Of a stretch of 64,000 nucleotides of DNA, positions 40,165-50,720 are shown in pieces (the first letter of the stretch is position 1; every line of letters starts with the position of its first letter). Position numbers and translations under genes: made by a program. A model generated the notes under the pieces. The model did not search any database and had not been told where the DNA came from. It saw nothing but the letters and a program-made list of their open reading frames with translations. The DNA is from Oreohelix idahoensis (Eukaryota > Mollusca > Gastropoda > Stylommatophora > Oreohelicidae). The DNA lies in contig JAMPIV010000304.1 in assembly GCA_024509875.1 (NCBI GenBank), forward strand, positions 263,501 to 327,500, given 5' to 3'.

Positions 40165-40465
40165 GGGACCCCAAGATGCAGCAATAGTGAATGCAGTCAG
40201 CGACTCATAGCTTGACTGCCTGCGTCAGGACCAGCGAACCAGAGCTGGTCAAGACCCTGCTCCACCCCCACGTGGTGGTCCTGGAAACAGTCTGCAGCAG
40301 TGCAGGCTGGCTGAGCGAGCATGGATCGAAATGGGAAAGCAAACCCGGTCCTTAAAAAATGCCGTGCAGAAGTCGGATGTGTCGACCGAAAGGTGCAGAT
40401 ATCACAGCTTAGGCGCAAACAGACACAACGCAACCACCGTCCTTTTCAGGACGAACGAAGAAGAA
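40165..40465 (+). mobile_element. GGGACC/(GAA)n SINE-like repeat, copy 5
   Basis: Full-length copy flanked by the exact 11-bp duplication GTTTCACCTGA at 40,154-40,164 and 40,466-40,476. Its internal sequence is closest to copies 1 and 3. Confidence 0.9.
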
Positions 40466-40476
40466 GTTTCACCTGA

Positions 40477-40860
40477 TATCAGATGTGATGGTCTTCACTA
40501 CTTTATTGGCATGAGCAAGACACGAATATGATGTGCAGCATGGACTTACATGAAGATTATTGTACCCTGTTTTTAAAAAATTAAATGTCTGGTTATTGTT
40601 CTCTAGTTTCTATTGCAATAAAAATTGTTATTCAGTTAGCAATCACAACAATTTAAAGGAATCCTTCCCAATTTTGTTATTATGTTCCATCACACAATCA
40701 ATATCCGGTGACTTAAATTCTGTTTTCAGTTTGTTTATTTTAAATATTCTGAAGATATTTTGATTTTATCCAAACTTATTTTGAGCATAGTAATACTGTA
40801 ATATCTAGTGGTGTAGATATTTTCCTATAACTGACCTCGAAACCCTCGAATCGGTCGGTT
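40477..40860. other. Unassigned A+T-rich DNA
   Basis: Nothing recognised between the SINE and the next LINE tail. Confidence 0.4.
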
Positions 40861-41421
40861 GGATAGGAGGGTTGATCAGAGAGTTAACAAGTCACTATCG
40901 TAAAACAAGCGATTGTTACCGAAACAGAACCAGGCTCGACAGTAGCTTCGTCTGTTCAATTCAAATGTTATCTCAGTGTTAACATACGGCTGTGAGAGTT
41001 GGAAAATAACAAAATCATTGGAGAACAAGCTGAATACATTCGAGAACAAATGTCTTAGAAAACTCATGAACATCAGTTGGAAAGAATTCAAGACTAATCG
41101 ACAAATAAGAGAAGACTCTAGGCAGAAATATGTCTCCGACTATATAAGGAAAAGACGATGGTCATATATCGGTCATGTCCTACGAATGCAAAACAACAGA
41201 ATACCACTACAGACGCTCACTTGGGTTCCTGAGGGTAAGAGGAAAAAAGGAAGACCAAAAGAAACACTCAGAAGAACAATAATAAGAGAAGGAAGAACGT
41301 TGGGCCTAAATAATGTGCAAGAGCTAAGAGGAGTGGCGTCACAACGAACAACCTGGAGAGCACTGGTTTCTGCCTTATGCGCCGTGTTTGGTGCTTAAAG
41401 AATTTATTATTATTATTATTA
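40860..41421 (+). pseudogene. LINE ORF2 C-terminal fragment with (ATT)n tail
   Basis: A 140-residue frame (40,976-41,398) starts LTYGCESWKITKSLE and carries RKRRWSYIGHVLRMQ, WVPEGKRKKGRPKETLRR and TTWRALVSALCAVFGA to a stop. This is the standard post-RT tail of an RTE/CR1-like LINE. A (TTA/ATT)n microsatellite immediately follows (41,403-41,421), as in elements whose RNA ends in a short tandem repeat. The frame is intact at its 3' end, suggesting moderate age. The 5' part is missing. Confidence 0.82.
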
Positions 41422-42300
41422 ATACTGTGACAAAAACCTCTAGCCATTTTCACTTAGAGCCTCCATATGTAGACTGTTTTTCATAAATATATCAGTAAAG
41501 TGTGCATTAAAAATAAAATAGTGTTTATGGTTCACAGTGACATCACATTTAAAAGTATGTATAGCTTCAAAATACAATAAAAGGGGTATTGATTTATAAA
41601 TATTTATTGTTAGTTGTTCATGATTGATACATATAAAAATCCTGCTTTATAAATAAATATTTGTATCTCTCAGTACTGTTTTGGTTTTCAAATATATATA
41701 TTGTATCAGTGTGAAATTTAAGGGGACAGGTTCATGAAATCGGCTATTTTCTACTCCATGTCTCAAAGCTTAGGGTTGCAGTGGCAGTGCCAGATCTTCA
41801 GCAGGGTTAACTAACGAACAGTTTAGTAATTTGGTTCAGTTCATGTGTTTGTACCAGCCATGAAAGTAAGTGGACACCTTTTTAGTCTGCTTGTTTTAAA
41901 TCAAAGTAGGGCATTGCTGAGTCAGGTGAAGTATGGTGCGGGTTGCTCAAAAATGCTGCTATGGTATCTATGAAGATTGACTTAGAACACCCTGAAAAGT
42001 GCAGGCTAAAGGGGCTTAGGTGAAGATGTGGCAGGTCCAGCAAGCCAGCAATAGATTTAGATTACTCAGAAACGGAAGGATATTGAGCGGACTGATATAA
42101 TCAGATTTAGACATTTAAACACTGAATGAAGGCCCAGAACTAAAATTAGAGCACTGTGAGCCTTCAGTAGCTGAAGATACACAGCCCCTCCCTCCCCCCA
42201 ATGTTTCTCCTTATGACACTATATTCTGAAAGGTTGTCCATACCATTCTATTATCTGTCACTGTATGCAGCTGAAGCCATTAATGTGACCAGAAGAGACA
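41422..42300. other. Unassigned non-coding DNA
   Basis: No exon found. AAAGTAAGTGGACACC near 41,864 superficially resembles a Tc1-type end, but no partner was found. Confidence 0.35.
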
Positions 42301-42349
42301 GAATTAGAAATGATGGCATTAGAAAATTTGTAGGTACTACATCCTGCAT

Positions 42350-42600
42350 CAAATATTGAGAGGCAGAAAATAAAGTGGTTTGACCATCTCATGAGAATGG
42401 TACCAGATCAATTACCACTACGCGCCTACAACAGGAGAAGATCTGGTTTAAGGGCACAGCGATGACCAAAAGGCAGATGGGTAGACAACATCACAGAAAT
42501 CCTACAACACAGAATCACATCAGCCAATGTGATACACTTGGCTCAAGAACAAAACCTTAAGCTCCCCATTATGCTACCCGGCAAGAGTAGACACTAAAAG
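42350..42600 (+). repeat. LINE tail fragment (decayed)
   Basis: Broken + frame reads RQKIKWFDHLMRMVPDQLPL, then KGRWVDNITEILQ, the tail region of a LINE ORF2. A related scrap occurs near 49,020-49,080. Confidence 0.55.
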
Positions 42601-42754
42601 TTCAGTAAATAAAGGATGTAGCTAATTGGTGTTGTTTCAACCAACCTTCTCATTTCAGTGTTTTCTGGCAATATTTTCAGCCTATCAACAGTCATCTGGT
42701 CTGGCATGTTGTGATCTTCCTCTCTTGTTGCTTTGAATACAATGGCATTTGCAT

Positions 42755-42973
42755 ATTATTTGGAGTAACTCTTCTTGTGGTCTCCATTTTCTTTTTTGTG
42801 TGGTCTGAACAATGTGAAAAATGTTTTAAAAGTAAATTATTAGAGGACAGAATTAAATTTTCTCATTATTTGGTTTAACCGTTCTTGTAGTCTCTAATTT
42901 TTGTGTGTGGTCTGCACAATGTGACAAATGTTTTAAAAGTAAACTATTAGAGGACAGAATTACATTTTCTCAC
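42755..42973 (+). repeat. Two-copy tandem duplication, ~110 bp unit
   Basis: ATTATTTGG starts at 42,755, 42,865 and 42,974. Each interval contains TCTTGTGGTCTCC/TCTTGTAGTCTCT, a TGTGTGGTCTG.ACAATGTGA block and TTAGAGGACAGAATTA. Confidence 0.85.
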
Positions 42974-43009
42974 ATTATTTGGATGGTAATGAAAGGGAAA
43001 AAACATCAT

Positions 43010-43250
43010 CACCGTTCAACTCTTTGAGGAGCATATGCCTTCTATGGACTCGTGCCAAGTCTGCCTATCCCATGGTATCCTCATCCCTTTCATTTCAGGC
43101 TCCAGTTGTCTTCATGTGTTTTTTTCATTCTCCCTCTACCTCTCTTAACATGGCATTTCCAAAACAGGCTCCCCCCAAAAAAAACTTACTTAGTCATTCC
43201 TCTTCTACCCTGGGGTGTAGAGGTTTGCCAGAGAGAGCGCCATACTATCC
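43010..43250 (-). repeat. LINE tail fragment, family E
   Basis: Reverse-oriented degenerate copy of the 12,024-12,540 tail (GAGGAGCATATGCCTTC, CCTCTACCTCTCTTAACATGG). It abuts a different LINE tail at ~43,270. Confidence 0.5.
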
Positions 43251-43269
43251 TACCGGCCGTCTTCCTCCT

Positions 43270-43910
43270 GGCCTAGTTCCAATCTAGTCCTTGGTCCTTC
43301 AGAGACTGTCTAATGTTGTCCTCCCAGGGAACTCTGGGTCGTCTTGGGGGTCTGAATCTTAAGTTTCCCATATTTGTCGTTGTAGCTGATCTTCACTCAT
43401 TCTGCAGACATGGCCAAACCATCGTAATTGAGACTGTTCTCTACTCGTGTCTGCGTTTTGAGGCCATAACGTATTGTCTGGTTTCGGACCATGTCTCTTC
43501 TTGTTATTGCAACCACCTTCCTAAGGTACCTCATTTCCAAGTTTTGGAGCTGGCTTTTGTGGGTTGTAGTCATGGCCCATGACTCACATAACAAAAGTCA
43601 AGACTGGAACACAGGTGTAGCAGTATACAGCCATCTTTGGTCTTCTTGCCAATTTCTCATTTGATGAGGAATCCTCAATTTATGGCCTGAAAAAGTCCTC
43701 CAGCTGCTGCTCTTCAGGTAGCAAACTCTTCTTTGATGCCTCCCTTCCAGTCTATGACAGCTCCAAGGTATTTAAAGTGGTTGACCTCCTCGAGGACCTA
43801 ATCTCCGAGCATAATCTGATGCCATTTTTCCTCTCGTGACATCACCATGGTATTTGTTTTGGAGCTGCTGATGACCATCCAGCTTTTCCTGTAGTTTTAT
43901 TTGTCCTGAC
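43270..43910 (-). pseudogene. LINE fragment, family D (C-terminal tail and end of RT)
   Basis: On the minus strand 43,594-43,397 encodes CESWAMTTTHKSQLQNLEMR and RYLRKVVAITRRDMVRNQTI. This matches the element at 62,712-64,000 (ESWAMTTTHKSQIQTSEMRY). Upstream on the minus strand are decayed late-RT blocks; downstream is the PRRPRVPWEDNIRQSL-type end. Confidence 0.75.
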
Positions 43911-44925
43911 TCATCATTTCTAGAGAATATTATCTTGTGGTTAAATTGTTAGATTACATTTCTCATCTATTAGTCTCCCTGCATTTATTACATAATAAAA
44001 TATCCTGATGATGTTTACATAAACCCATTAACTTTTCTCTGTATTTAAATTCCATGATTCATCTTAAACATTTTTTCCCATCTATATTCTCATGTTATTC
44101 CTTCAAGCTATTTTATATTTTCAATGATCTTTCTCACTCACGATTTTTATCATGCTTTAAAGGTCTCTTCTTCTCGCTGATTGCTGCTTTAACACAACAT
44201 TCAGAAATGCATCTAGTGTTTGTGATACCCTGCTGTTAAAGAGAGGACACCAGTTCTTTTTTTTTTTAAACTGATTTTATTTCCATTTGAGTACACAGAT
44301 GTGATATATTTGTGCTTTGTCCTTTTGCTCTTATATCCAGCAGTCCCGCCATATTAACACTCTAATAACTTTAGTTTCAACAATATCATTGTGCTCTCAA
44401 ACTCTTCAGTTACAATCACAGCATGATGCTATTCTAAATACTGTGAAGGAAAAAACAAACACAAACTCAGGATATCCTGAGTAGTAACACTGTTTTGGAA
44501 ATGTTAACCTTTACTATACAAATCTTTCCCACTTCAAATAAAAGCCACATAACATCATAGAATGACATGTAGGCACACATTGAAAAGCAAGTATAAAAGA
44601 AAAAAAAATATGTAACAAACGTGTACATAATTTGCAATGTACTGACATAATTTAAAAGGTTTGATGAGGCTTAGAAATGTGTTAATATGAGGTAACCCAT
44701 GCTGGGAAAGTAAAATGTCAAAAACAAAAAAAATTTCTTTAGTAAAATATCAAACATTTTCTTACAATTTGTTCTCACATGTTAACTTTGACTCTAATAA
44801 TAATCTTTATTACCACTAAGATATTTCTATGAGCATCTTATGGGACAAAGGAAGCTAAAATATATCGTGACGACAGACAAGAACAAAGAGACAAAGAGAC
44901 AGAGGATGACAAAGAGAGAAGGTAC
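43911..44925. other. Unassigned A+T-rich DNA
   Basis: No exon or element seen; a T-tract occurs near 44,258. Confidence 0.4.
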
Positions 44926-44939
44926 TGGACAGTTTAACA

Positions 44940-45175
44940 GTAAATAAATATTAGACAAACATAAAGGTATGTTTTCAGGCACTCGTAAGAAATAAAGAAG
45001 TAGAACACTAGACAACAGAAAAACAACAGACGTAAGTGGCTTACACAGGACTTGAACCCAGGACCCTTCACATGACAACCCCGCCCAGCTATGCAAGCGA
45101 ATCACACTATCCTCCCTGCCATTTAGGCATCACAAAAATGATGCCCCGATGACGGGTCATTAGTGCGAACCGCAA
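44940..45175 (-). mobile_element. tRNA-derived SINE (family C), copy 2
   Basis: Reverse-oriented copy of the SINE at 14,048. On the minus strand it has TGGCAGGGAGGATAG (A-box region), GGGTTCAAGTCC (B box), CTGTTGTTTTTCTGTTGTCT, CTACTTCTTTATTTCTT and a TATTTATTTAC tail. It is flanked by an exact 12-bp duplication GACAGTTTAACA at 44,928-44,939 and 45,176-45,187. The leader upstream of the A box differs from copy 1. Confidence 0.88.
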
Positions 45176-45289
45176 GACAGTTTAACATCATGGCATGGAA
45201 AGATGTCAACAACAGAACTGGATAAAACTAATGGAGACATGAAGTTTTGGGCTGACATGATCACTTACACCCTCCATGCTTCGTGCAAG

Positions 45290-45610
45290 AAGAAGAAATT
45301 TGAATGGTATGACAAGCTGACCATTGTGAAACTGATGGCCAGACACAGACAAGAACAGATGAGAAGATGCTGGATATCACACATAATCATTATGATAATG
45401 AGGCAACGAATGGATGGCATGAAAAGACAGTCCTTGTTTTGGAATTCCCCAGGTTAAGAGAGGTACCAGGAGATCAGAAAGAACAAGGGAACTAGAGAGA
45501 GATATGAAAGGAAATGTGGAAAAACCTTGAACGGATGGCACAGGACAGGGTGGCTTGGCATGAAATAATTGGAAGCCTATGCTCATCAGGGAGCATTGGG
45601 TAATAATAAT
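45290..45610 (+). pseudogene. LINE tail fragment, family E
   Basis: Frame 45,203-45,457 reads KKFEWYDKLTIVKLMARHRQ and MKRQSLFWNSPG, parallel to EGLKWYDKVTNVELMTRTRQ and ITRQSLFWNPQG at 12,024-12,540. It then runs into the decayed end TGGCATGAAATAATTGG. Confidence 0.7.
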
Positions 45611-45784
45611 GATGGAAACTAAGTCGGAATAATGATGATGGACATATGTTAATGATATAGACAACTAAGTCAGACTGACACACTCTTAATTTCTCTGAAC
45701 ACATTCTGTTACATCTGGGTATTCCAAGGACACCATGAAATATTCAGTCAAGTAATAAAAACATGCTTTTAGGTAGCTTATCTA

Positions 45785-46020
45785 CATTTTCATCATTTTC
45801 CTTTTTCGATCCCTTGGAACAAAAAGCTACCACTGCAGCTGGTCCCCTTTCAGAAAGCCTGCACATACACTTGTAATGGTGGTTTCTGTAGCTATTTGCT
45901 TTACATAATGAGACTGCCAGCCTCATGCACATCATCGTATTAGTATGACATGCCTGAGAGGGCAGTAGTCATATTCTTTCTCTGTCTCATAAAAGGCCCC
46001 CAGGAACCATATGGGGCATT
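45785..46020 (+). repeat. Family B repeat, copy 9
   Basis: Includes AAAGCTACCACTGCAGCTGG, GTGGTTTCTGTAGC, GAGACTGCCAGCCTCATGC, GACATGCCTGAGAGGGCAG and TTCTTTCTCTGTCTCATAAA. Confidence 0.75.
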
Positions 46021-46459
46021 ATCCATATCAGGTCTTGTTAAATACTGTTACCATATAACAAAATGACATATCAAATTACAAAAAATGGGTGGGCCAATAG
46101 TCGGGTCAGCAGATTTTATGAAACAAATTGTTTGTTGACAGTCTACATAAATACCAGGCTCACTTGCAAGTGTTTATTGCATTAGTTGTTTTTTTTTAAA
46201 TCCCATAATCTTTGTTTCATACATCTGCTGTCAACCACATAAGATGATATGACTCATTGGTTCAAATATCAATATGTCTGCGTTACAGCATGACCAACTA
46301 TATTTAGCAGATCTGACATTGTGCACACATAAAACCTATTTCAGTGTTTCCCAATCAGGTTTCTACAGGATGTTCAGTGAGACCCATGGAATATGAAAGT
46401 AGAAATCTGAAATGACAAGATTTTTTTAGGTGGCAGTTTTGAGTACTGGAGTAATATCT

Positions 46460-46930
46460 TTTTTGAGATAGGAACTGGAGTGCAGCTGGGACACCTTTTG
46501 TTACCATTTCACTTCTTACTGGCTACTGACTGGGTTATGACAACATCATCAAGGAGCAGAAATGGAATTTGGTGAACTCTGACAAAACAACATGATGATC
46601 TAGTTTTTGCTGACGATCTGGTTCTTCAATCCTGTAAACTTAACCAGAAACAAGACACTAAGCTAAGAAAAATAAAGGAAAGAAAATTCAACTTTTCATT
46701 TAAAATATTTCAAAACTTCCCGGCACACTATAAATGTAATGCTGAATCTTAGATGGGGATTGAAACATAAGATACCGCAGTTTAAAATACTGTTACAAGT
46801 CTGTTTGACCCAAATGGGGCATTGCTATTACTATCATGTTAAAAGAACTGACATTGAGAATAATAACTTACACCATATTCATTGATTTCAAGAAAGCTTT
46901 TGAGAGTATACACAGAGCCAGTTTGTACAA
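46460..46930 (+). pseudogene. Two LINE RT fragments in rearranged order
   Basis: A + strand piece at ~46,465-46,690 holds IRTGVQLGHL followed by LVFADDLVLQSCKLNQ (catalytic FADD). A second piece at ~46,860-46,930 holds TIFIDFKKAFESIHRASLYN, an RT block that belongs before FADD. Both are decayed; the order shows two insertions or a rearrangement. Confidence 0.65.
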
Positions 46931-46949
46931 CACCTTATAAGTGTTATAC

Positions 46950-48245
46950 ATTTTAAAAAACCAACCTAACAAACGAAAGTTATATGCAACAGTGCAATAT
47001 AAAGAGAAGAAACAAATTTTAACTTTTGTGCTCTAAGGCCCTAAATAATGTAAAACTTATTCAATTAAATCTAAACAATTTTTTTTTAAAGTTATAAAAA
47101 CAAAATAAAAGAGCAGCAGGAATTATGAACATTAAAAAAACAGGGAAAAAATCCTTTAACTAAGCAGAGGACACAGATCTGGTGGTAGAAAAATAACATA
47201 ATATACCTTTTTAAAAGTGGCAGAACGTGACAAAATGGGTCAAAACAGTCACGAAGGAAAAGTATAATACAGCGTATGAGGGACTACAATGAACTAAATG
47301 AAAAAAAAACATAAAAATAAATACTATTCTAATCACTTACATACATTCTTATAAGTTCATTGGTACATTTTTAGCAATAGAAACTGATCAATTGAAAAAA
47401 ACAAGTAATTTCAATCTGAAAACAACGTCTATATTTAATTTAAAAAATATATATATATGACATGAGAGGTCACCTATATGAACCCAAACCAACATAACAC
47501 AACTGATTTCTTCAGATCTGCTGTACAAAATGACCAGGTGTAATAACAAATACAGATCTATGGAACAGAAAAGGACAACTAATACAACTAGAGACATAAA
47601 GAGAGAAAATGGGAGTGGGCATAAAAAATAAAACAATCTTGACCTGTTTTTATAGTTAAGTGATTATATTATAACAAACTGTTGTGTGAAAATTGGTACA
47701 AGTAAACTCGGGTGCACAAAAATGGAAAAAGAAGTGATTTTGATTTCATGTCAAAATAAAGTGCTTTTAAATTCAAGGCAAATTTATTAGAAACAAGAAG
47801 AATGGCAATACACTAAGAAAAAAATAATGTTTTGTGTGGTTTTTAGCTGTCACGACATTTCCTATCTTGTTTGCCTTACACTGTCATGAGTTGGATGAAA
47901 TAACAGACCTACTTTTTAGTGAGTTGAAGGCAAACATGCAAGAGGAAATTAGCACTATAAATGGAAAGATAACATCATGAGATGGACAGGAAAAAGTCCA
48001 TCAGAGTGACCCTCATGACAAGACAGAAGATGTTCCATTACAGCCAACCTTCATTGTGGAGATGACAGCTGAAGATGATTTTTAGTGAATACTCTGAATA
48101 ACTTTCAAATGATGAGCTACTTAAAAAAACCATTGCTTCTATGATAAGCCATTCATTCCAACTGGAGTAAAGCTAAAATAAATAGAGTTAATGGACAAGG
48201 AATTCATTGATTAAGGTGTATTGTGTGTGCGCTGCCCGAGTATCA
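46950..48245. other. Unassigned A+T-rich DNA
   Basis: No exon, SINE or terminal repeat recognised. Confidence 0.4.
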
Positions 48246-48254
48246 TCATCATCA

Positions 48255-48450
48255 TGTTCCTTTTCACTCTTTATGGAGCACGGAGCCTCCACTGTAGCTG
48301 GTCCCCTTGCAGGAAGAGACTACCAAGCAATCACACACTCTTGCATCAGTGTTTCTGTAGCAATCTGTTTTATATGATGAGACCAACCTCCTATAAGCCA
48401 CCTTGTACAACATGCCTGAGGCAACAGTAGGCCTATTCCCCCAGGAAGTA
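48255..48450 (+). repeat. Family B repeat, copy 10
   Basis: TCATCATCATCATGTTCC leader, TTATGGAGCACGGAGCCTCC, GTAGCTGGTCCCCTTGCAGG, TTTCTGTAGCAATCTG, and ACATGCCTGAGGCAACAG. Confidence 0.75.
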
Positions 48451-48699
48451 CACAGGATCTGCCTGAGTATATTCGTGTCAATTTTCATTCATCACTTTTT
48501 TTTTTTTTTTACACTCAGGGAAATTCATTAAGTGATTAATATTATTGTTGACACGTTTAATCTTTATCATTTGATAACAAAGAGCTGACATTTCATAACA
48601 TATTTACAAATCTCATAAAGTATATTCTGAACCAAATTAAAAGTTTCTGTGCTTTTCTCTAAATCAGGTGTGGTTCATCTGGCAGCATCTGACAAGACA

Positions 48700-48915
48700 A
48701 GAATAGGCCCACAGCTTCCACTAGGCATGTCCTAACTGGCAACTAAAGTAAGGCTGGGCATGGGGGCTGGCAACCCCAACATTGCAAAATTAATTATTCA
48801 GAAATGCTCACTGAAACAGCACATAAGTGTTTGGTGATGCCTTCCTGCTGGGAGTCACATCAGGTGTAGCCTCTTGCTCTGTAAGCAGCAAAAAAGGAAA
48901 AAAAGAAGGGACTGC
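48700..48915 (-). repeat. Family B repeat, copy 11 (reverse)
   Basis: Reverse-oriented copy with GGGGGCTGGCAACCCC, TGAAACAGCACATAAGTG, TGATGCCTTCCTGCTGGGAG and a final GTAAGCAGCAAAAAAGG. Confidence 0.6.
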
Positions 48916-49227
48916 TATCATAACGTTCGTGGTCTGTTTTTGGCTTCTCTCACTGCCATACAGTTTTTCTCTCAAAGGGTTGGTGAAGACCAAGCTGTCA
49001 ATCTGGTAGGGCAAGTTCTACAACAGTAAAAGATCTGGTTTTAGGACAAAGTGAAGACCAAAAGGCACATGGAAAGGTGCTTGTGGGACCTGCTTGCTGG
49101 ACTGTGTACTGTTTCCAGTCAGTGTGAGTAATTCCTCATCCCGTCAAGAACAAATACTTCAGCTTGGATAGATCTGGTTGAAGGACTAAGCTCCATAGGG
49201 AGCTGAATGGTGACAAAGAACATAGAC

Positions 49228-50430
49228 TCCAGCTGGAAGATATATCTTCCTCACAACTGTGCCACTGATCTAGCCTCCAGCTGGGATATCTTCCTCACAA
49301 CTGTGCCACTGATCTAGCCTCCAGCTGGGATATCTTCCTCACAACTGTTCCACTGATCTAGCCTCCCAGCTGGGATATCTTCCTCACAACTGTCCCACTG
49401 ATCTAGCCTCCAGCTGGGATATCTTCCTCACAACTGTGCCACTGATCTAGCCTCCAGCTGGGATATCTTCCTCACAACTGTGCCACTGATCTAGCCTCCA
49501 GCTGGGATATCTTCCTCACAACTGTGCCACTGATCTAGCCTCCAGCTGGGATATCTTCCTCACAACTGTGCCACTGATCTAGTCTCCCAGCTGGGATATC
49601 TTCCTCACAACTGTGCCACTGATCTAGCCTCCAGCTGGGATGTCTTCCTCACAACTGTGCCACTGATCTAGCCTCCAGCTGGGATATCTTCCTCACAACT
49701 GTTCCACTGATCTAGCCTCTAGCTGGGATATCTTCCTCACAACTGTGCCACTGATCTAGCCTCCAGCTGGGATATCTTCCTCACAACTGTGCCACTGATC
49801 TAGCCTCCCAGCTGGGATATCTTTCTCACAACTGTGCCACTGATCTAGCCTCCCAGCTGGGATATCTTCCTCACAACTGTGCCACTGATCTAGCCTCCCA
49901 GCTGGGATATCTTCCTCACAACTGTGCCACTGATCTAGCCTCCCAGCTGGGATATCTTCCTCACAACTGTGCCACTGATCTAGCCTCCAGCTGGGATATC
50001 TTCCTCACAACTGTGCCACTGATCTAGCCTCCAGCTGGGATGTCTTCCTCACAACTGTGCCACTGATCTAGCCTCCAGCTGGGATATCTTCTTCACAACT
50101 GTGCAACTGATCTAGCCTCCCAGCTGGGATATCTTCCTCACAACTGTGCCACTGATCTAGCCTCCCAGCTGGGATATCTTCCTCACAACTGTGCCACTGA
50201 TCTAGCCTCCCAGCTGGGATATCTTCCTCACAACTGTGCCACTGATCTAGCCTCCCAGCTGGGATATCTTCCTCACAACTGTGCCACTGATCTAGCCTCC
50301 AGCTGGGATATCTTCCTCACAACTGTGCCACTGATCTAGCCTCCCAGCTGGGATATCTTCCTCACAACTGTGCCACTGATCTAGCCTCCAGCTGGGATAT
50401 CTTCCTCACAACTGTGCCACTGATCTGATC
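49228..50430 (+). repeat. 44/45-bp minisatellite, ~27 copies
   Basis: The unit begins CAGCTGGGATATCTTCCTCA, continues CAACTGTGCCACTGATCTAG and ends CCTC. Unit length alternates between 44 bp (GCCTCCAGC) and 45 bp (GCCTCCCAGC). Units are almost identical apart from single changes (ATATC/ATGTC, GTGCC/GTTCC), indicating recent amplification or homogenisation. Runs of the 45-bp form cluster at about 49,800-49,980 and 50,110-50,290, consistent with higher-order duplication. Confidence 0.95.
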
Positions 50431-50439
50431 TGATTATGG

Positions 50440-50720
50440 GCAGGCACTCATTTGTGACTTCTCGGTTACTGTTTTTGTTGTTCCCCATATTTCACAGCCA
50501 TACACTATGACTGACTTGACATTCTGATTTTAACACTTGACATGTTTTCTCTTAACTTTCATGTTAATTCTGGTGTGATAAAAATCCACTTTAGTCTTAT
50601 GTATCCTCAATCTGATATCACTGTCTGTTCCTCCAATTCAGTTTTGTCTATATTTCTGCCAAGAAATGCCTATAAGCCCAAAACCTGAAGGCGATGTTCT
50701 CTCAGCGCAATATGGTAATA
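50440..50720 (-). repeat. LINE tail fragment, family E
   Basis: TTTTTGTTGTTCCCCATATT then TTTCACAGCCATACACTATG matches the minus-strand LINE tails near 11,930-11,970 and 12,400-12,440. It directly follows the minisatellite. Confidence 0.6.

Noticed and set aside
41864..41880. Tc1-like terminal repeat (AAGTAAGTGGACACC)
   Set aside because: No inverted partner and no TA-flanked structure was found.
49228..50430. CRISPR-like array of regular repeats
   Set aside because: Units are contiguous with no unique spacers and the context is eukaryotic; it is a minisatellite.
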